Source of the DNA: CAYTLW01 sp964438735
GTDB lineage: Bacteria; Myxococcota_A; UBA9042
Assembly: GCA_964438735.1 (NCBI GenBank)
Contig: CAYTLW010000128.1
Location: 1-21,402 of the forward strand
Direction: 5' to 3'
Length of the DNA stretch: 21,402 nucleotides
The position numbers were made by a program, and so were the translations under genes. Each line of letters opens with the position of its first letter. The first letter of the stretch is position 1. Under the pieces are notes generated by a model that saw nothing but the letters and a program-made list of their open reading frames with translations, was not told where the DNA came from and did no database searches. Below, piece after piece: positions 19,392-21,402 of this stretch.

Positions 19392-21402
19392 ATGCCGAGT
19401 GCCACGTCCAGCCGACCTGATGCCACCCTCCAGACGATGCAGCGAAGCCCTGTCCTGGGGGTCGTCATGGCCGCTGGATTGTTGCTTGTGATGTCGTCGT
19501 GCGGCGGTGACGCGCAGCCCTCGACCGGACAGATCGCCGCCACGTGCACCTTCGACTCCGACTGCACCACCGGCACCTGCGTCAACGGGGCGTGCACGGC
19601 TGGCGAAAGCGTCAATCACAACTTCGGCAACGACGCCGGCCCCACAGGCAACAACGGCGACAACACGCCCAAGGACGACAACAAGCCCACCACCACCACC
19701 GGCAATGCCTGCGCCGACGCCTCCACCTGCGACGATGGCGACGCCTGCACCGATGACCTCTGCACCGACGGCAAGTGCGAGAACAAGGGCAATGGCAAGT
19801 GCTGCAAGGTCGACAAGGACTGCCCCTTCAAGGAGTGCAAGGACGCCCAATGCGTCGGCAACAACTGCGTCTACCCGCCCATGCTCACCGCCAAGTGCTT
19901 CAGCTGCATCGACGCGGCCGCCTGCGATGATGGCAACCCCTGCACCAAGGACGAGTGCCTGGACGCGCAGTGCTGGTTCTCCAAGGGCAGCGCCGACGGC
20001 CTGACCTGCTGCTCCACCGATGGCGACTGCAGCGACGACAACCCCAATACCAAGGGCGTCTGCAAGCAGTTCACCTGCGTCTTCGAAGGCACCAAACCCT
20101 GCGATAGCGACGCGCAATGCGACGACTCGGACTCCTGCACTCTGGATGCCTGCGAGGGTGGCAACTGCCAGAACAAGGCGCTGCCTGGGTGTTGCGTGGA
20201 CGACGCCGGCTGCGATGACAAGAACACCTGCACCACCGACAAGTGCGTGGGCGGCACCTGCCAGAACACCAAGCCCGCAGGCGGATGTTGCAAACAGGAT
20301 TACGATTGCAGTGATAGCGACCCGTGTACAAAGGATAAATGCGAGGCCGGCGACTGCAAGTTCGTGCCCACCGAAGGCTGCTGCAAGCACGACGCCGAAT
20401 GCGACGACAAGAAGGGCTGCACCGAGGACACCTGCCAGTTCAACAGCTGCAACTTCAAGCAGGTCGGTACCTGCTGCACCATCGGCCTGGAGTGTGACGA
20501 CGGCGACATCTGCACCGACGATGTCTGCGATGGCGGCAAGTGCGCCTTCAAGCCCAAGCAGGGCTGCAACAACGCGCCCGTCTGCGGCGACGGTCAGTGC
20601 AATAACAACGAGACCTGCAAGGACTGCCCGCAGGATTGCGGCGCTTGCAGCGGCGTCTGCGGCGATGGCAAGTGCGACCCGACCGAGAGCTGCACCACCT
20701 GCGCCGGCGACTGCGGCGCCTGTCCGGTGGTCTGTGGCGATGGCCAGTGCGATGCGGCGGAAGGCTGCAAGACCTGCTCGGCCGACTGCGGCGCATGCCC
20801 AGACGTCTGCGGCGATGGCAACTGCGGCATCACCGAGTCCTGCCAGGCCTGCCCCGGCGATTGCGGCACCTGCGGCGGCGGCGGTGGTGGCGGCGGTGGC
20901 AACGGCTTCTGCGGCGACGGCCAATGCGGCGCCAACGAGACCCAGAACAGCTGCCCGGCCGATTGCGGCGGCAATCCCGGCGGTGGTGGCGGCGGTGGCT
21001 CATGCGTCGGCAAGTGCGGCAAGTTCAATCCCTTTGCCCAGTGCCACTGCATCAACGGCTGCCAGCTGCTCGGCAAATGCTGCTCCGACTACAAGAAGGT
21101 CTGCGCCGACGGCGGTGGCGGCGGCGGCGACAAGACCTGCAAGGGCAAATGCGGCGGCCAGGGAACCGGTGGCTGCTGGTGCGACGACAAGTGCACCCAG
21201 TCCGGCGACTGCTGCACGGACTATGCGGCCGAGTGCAAGGGCGGCGGCGGCGGCGGCGGCGACAAGACCTGCAAGGGCAAGTGCGGTGGTCAAGGCGTCG
21301 GCGGCTGCTGGTGCGACGATAAGTGCAGCGCCAACAAGGACTGCTGCACCGATTACGCGGCCGAGTGCAAAGGCGGCGGCGGGGGCGGCGACAAGACCTG
21401 CA
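19392..21402 (+). CDS. Cys-rich lipoprotein with tandem somatomedin-B-like domains (3' end beyond window)
   Basis: 670 codons are visible with no stop, so the C-terminus is outside the window. The ATG at 19392 follows GGAGGAG. The signal peptide ends in the lipobox VMSS-C37. Residues about 50-390 are a dense array of Cys-rich units (CDDGDACTDDLC, CC-x-x-DxDC). From residue 398 there are four units of exactly 25 residues of the form CGDG-x-C-x3-E-x-C-x2-C-x2-DCG-x-C (starting at 398, 423, 448, 473) and one spaced copy at 507. After a polyglycine stretch come somatomedin-B-like domains at 538-571, 583-615 and 627-659, with a fourth beginning at 670 (CKGKCGG, CWCDDKC, DCCTDYAAEC). Each has the SMB eight-Cys order C-C-C-C-C-CC-C. 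Polyglycine linkers separate them. It is probably a disulfide-rich surface protein for protein-protein binding; no enzyme motif is seen. Confidence 0.85.
   Translation, partial: MPSATSSRPDATLQTMQRSPVLGVVMAAGLLLVMSSCGGDAQPSTGQIAATCTFDSDCTTGTCVNGACTAGESVNHNFGNDAGPTGNNGDNTPKDDNKPTTTTGNACADASTCDDGDACTDDLCTDGKCENKGNGKCCKVDKDCPFKECKDAQCVGNNCVYPPMLTAKCFSCIDAAACDDGNPCTKDECLDAQCWFSKGSADGLTCCSTDGDCSDDNPNTKGVCKQFTCVFEGTKPCDSDAQCDDSDSCTLDACEGGNCQNKALPGCCVDDAGCDDKNTCTTDKCVGGTCQNTKPAGGCCKQDYDCSDSDPCTKDKCEAGDCKFVPTEGCCKHDAECDDKKGCTEDTCQFNSCNFKQVGTCCTIGLECDDGDICTDDVCDGGKCAFKPKQGCNNAPVCGDGQCNNNETCKDCPQDCGACSGVCGDGKCDPTESCTTCAGDCGACPVVCGDGQCDAAEGCKTCSADCGACPDVCGDGNCGITESCQACPGDCGTCGGGGGGGGGNGFCGDGQCGANETQNSCPADCGGNPGGGGGGGSCVGKCGKFNPFAQCHCINGCQLLGKCCSDYKKVCADGGGGGGDKTCKGKCGGQGTGGCWCDDKCTQSGDCCTDYAAECKGGGGGGGDKTCKGKCGGQGVGGCWCDDKCSANKDCCTDYAAECKGGGGGGDKTC
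20583..20882 (+). repeat. four exact-period 75-bp repeats (CGDG units)
   Basis: CGDG-coding units start at 20583, 20658, 20733 and 20808, a constant 75-bp period. A further copy at 20910 follows a polyglycine insert. Each unit has six Cys plus Asp and Glu at fixed places, suggesting small disulfide-knotted and perhaps Ca2+-binding modules. Confidence 0.8.
21138..21402 (+). repeat. tandem ~130-bp repeats coding somatomedin-B-like domains
   Basis: Near-identical units begin at 21138, 21270 and 21399 (spacings 132 and 129 bp), separated by runs of GGC/GGN glycine codons of different length. High nucleotide identity between units points to recent duplication. The array continues past the window edge. 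Confidence 0.8.

Noticed and set aside
18480..20924. 814-codon minus-strand frame spanning the divergent hydrolase and somatomedin-B genes
   Set aside because: An Ala/Val repeat product is expected opposite Cys-rich, GGC-rich coding DNA. It runs across both genes and their promoter gap, whereas the plus frame from 19392 has a signal peptide and domain matches.

Overview
The window is high-GC DNA that encodes almost only secreted or lipid-anchored proteins. It most likely comes from a myxobacterium-like lineage (Myxococcota or a neighbouring former-Deltaproteobacteria group). The grounds are the CDDGN-x-DGDGC cysteine-rich repeats (DUF4215 / myxococcus cysteine-rich repeat type), many lipoproteins with long Asp/Thr/Ala/Gly/Pro linkers after the lipobox, a GGGWT-type fibrinogen-like domain, and RCC1 and MORN repeat proteins. 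No rRNA, tRNA, CRISPR array, phage gene or complete transposon is visible.

Layout, left to right. 1-208: noncoding, with hairpins. 209-1840 (-): secreted modular protein ending in a fibrinogen-like domain. 2007-2681 (+): thermonuclease-family lipoprotein, best started at a TTG. 2730-4367 (-): MORN-repeat lipoprotein. 4655-5110 (+): SRPBCC-fold protein, the only obviously cytoplasmic single-domain enzyme-like gene. 5235-16680 (-): a run of four co-directional genes. In transcription order these are a 1655-residue lipoprotein of Cys-rich blocks, two propeller-like blocks and RCC1 repeats; a secreted protein with P-domain, DUF4215 repeats and a C-terminal D8C (uromodulin/GP2-like) domain; a six-hairpin glycosidase lipoprotein; and a Ca2+-dependent PI-PLC-like lipoprotein. 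The last three are tightly packed (4-nt gap, then an ATGA overlap). 16898-17582 (+): an overlapping small-protein/nucleotidyltransferase pair in which the nucleotidyltransferase has lost a catalytic Asp. 17666-19177 (-): alpha/beta-hydrolase lipoprotein. 19392-21402 (+): a Cys-rich lipoprotein that runs off the right edge and carries tandem somatomedin-B-like domains; it has no stop codon inside the window.

The genes read as an exported surface set: adhesion or recognition modules of types best known from animals (fibrinogen-like, D8C, somatomedin B), beside extracellular hydrolases (nuclease, glycosidase, phospholipase C, esterase/lipase-like). The D8C protein, glycosidase and PI-PLC are probably co-translated and may act together on glycosylated or phosphoinositide/GPI-type surfaces; that joint role is inference. 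Noncoding stretches are short (under about 290 bases). They hold REP-like hairpins and two copies of a TAAGGACCTsGCCCC motif; the 287-base divergent gap at 4368-4654 shows no robust signal.
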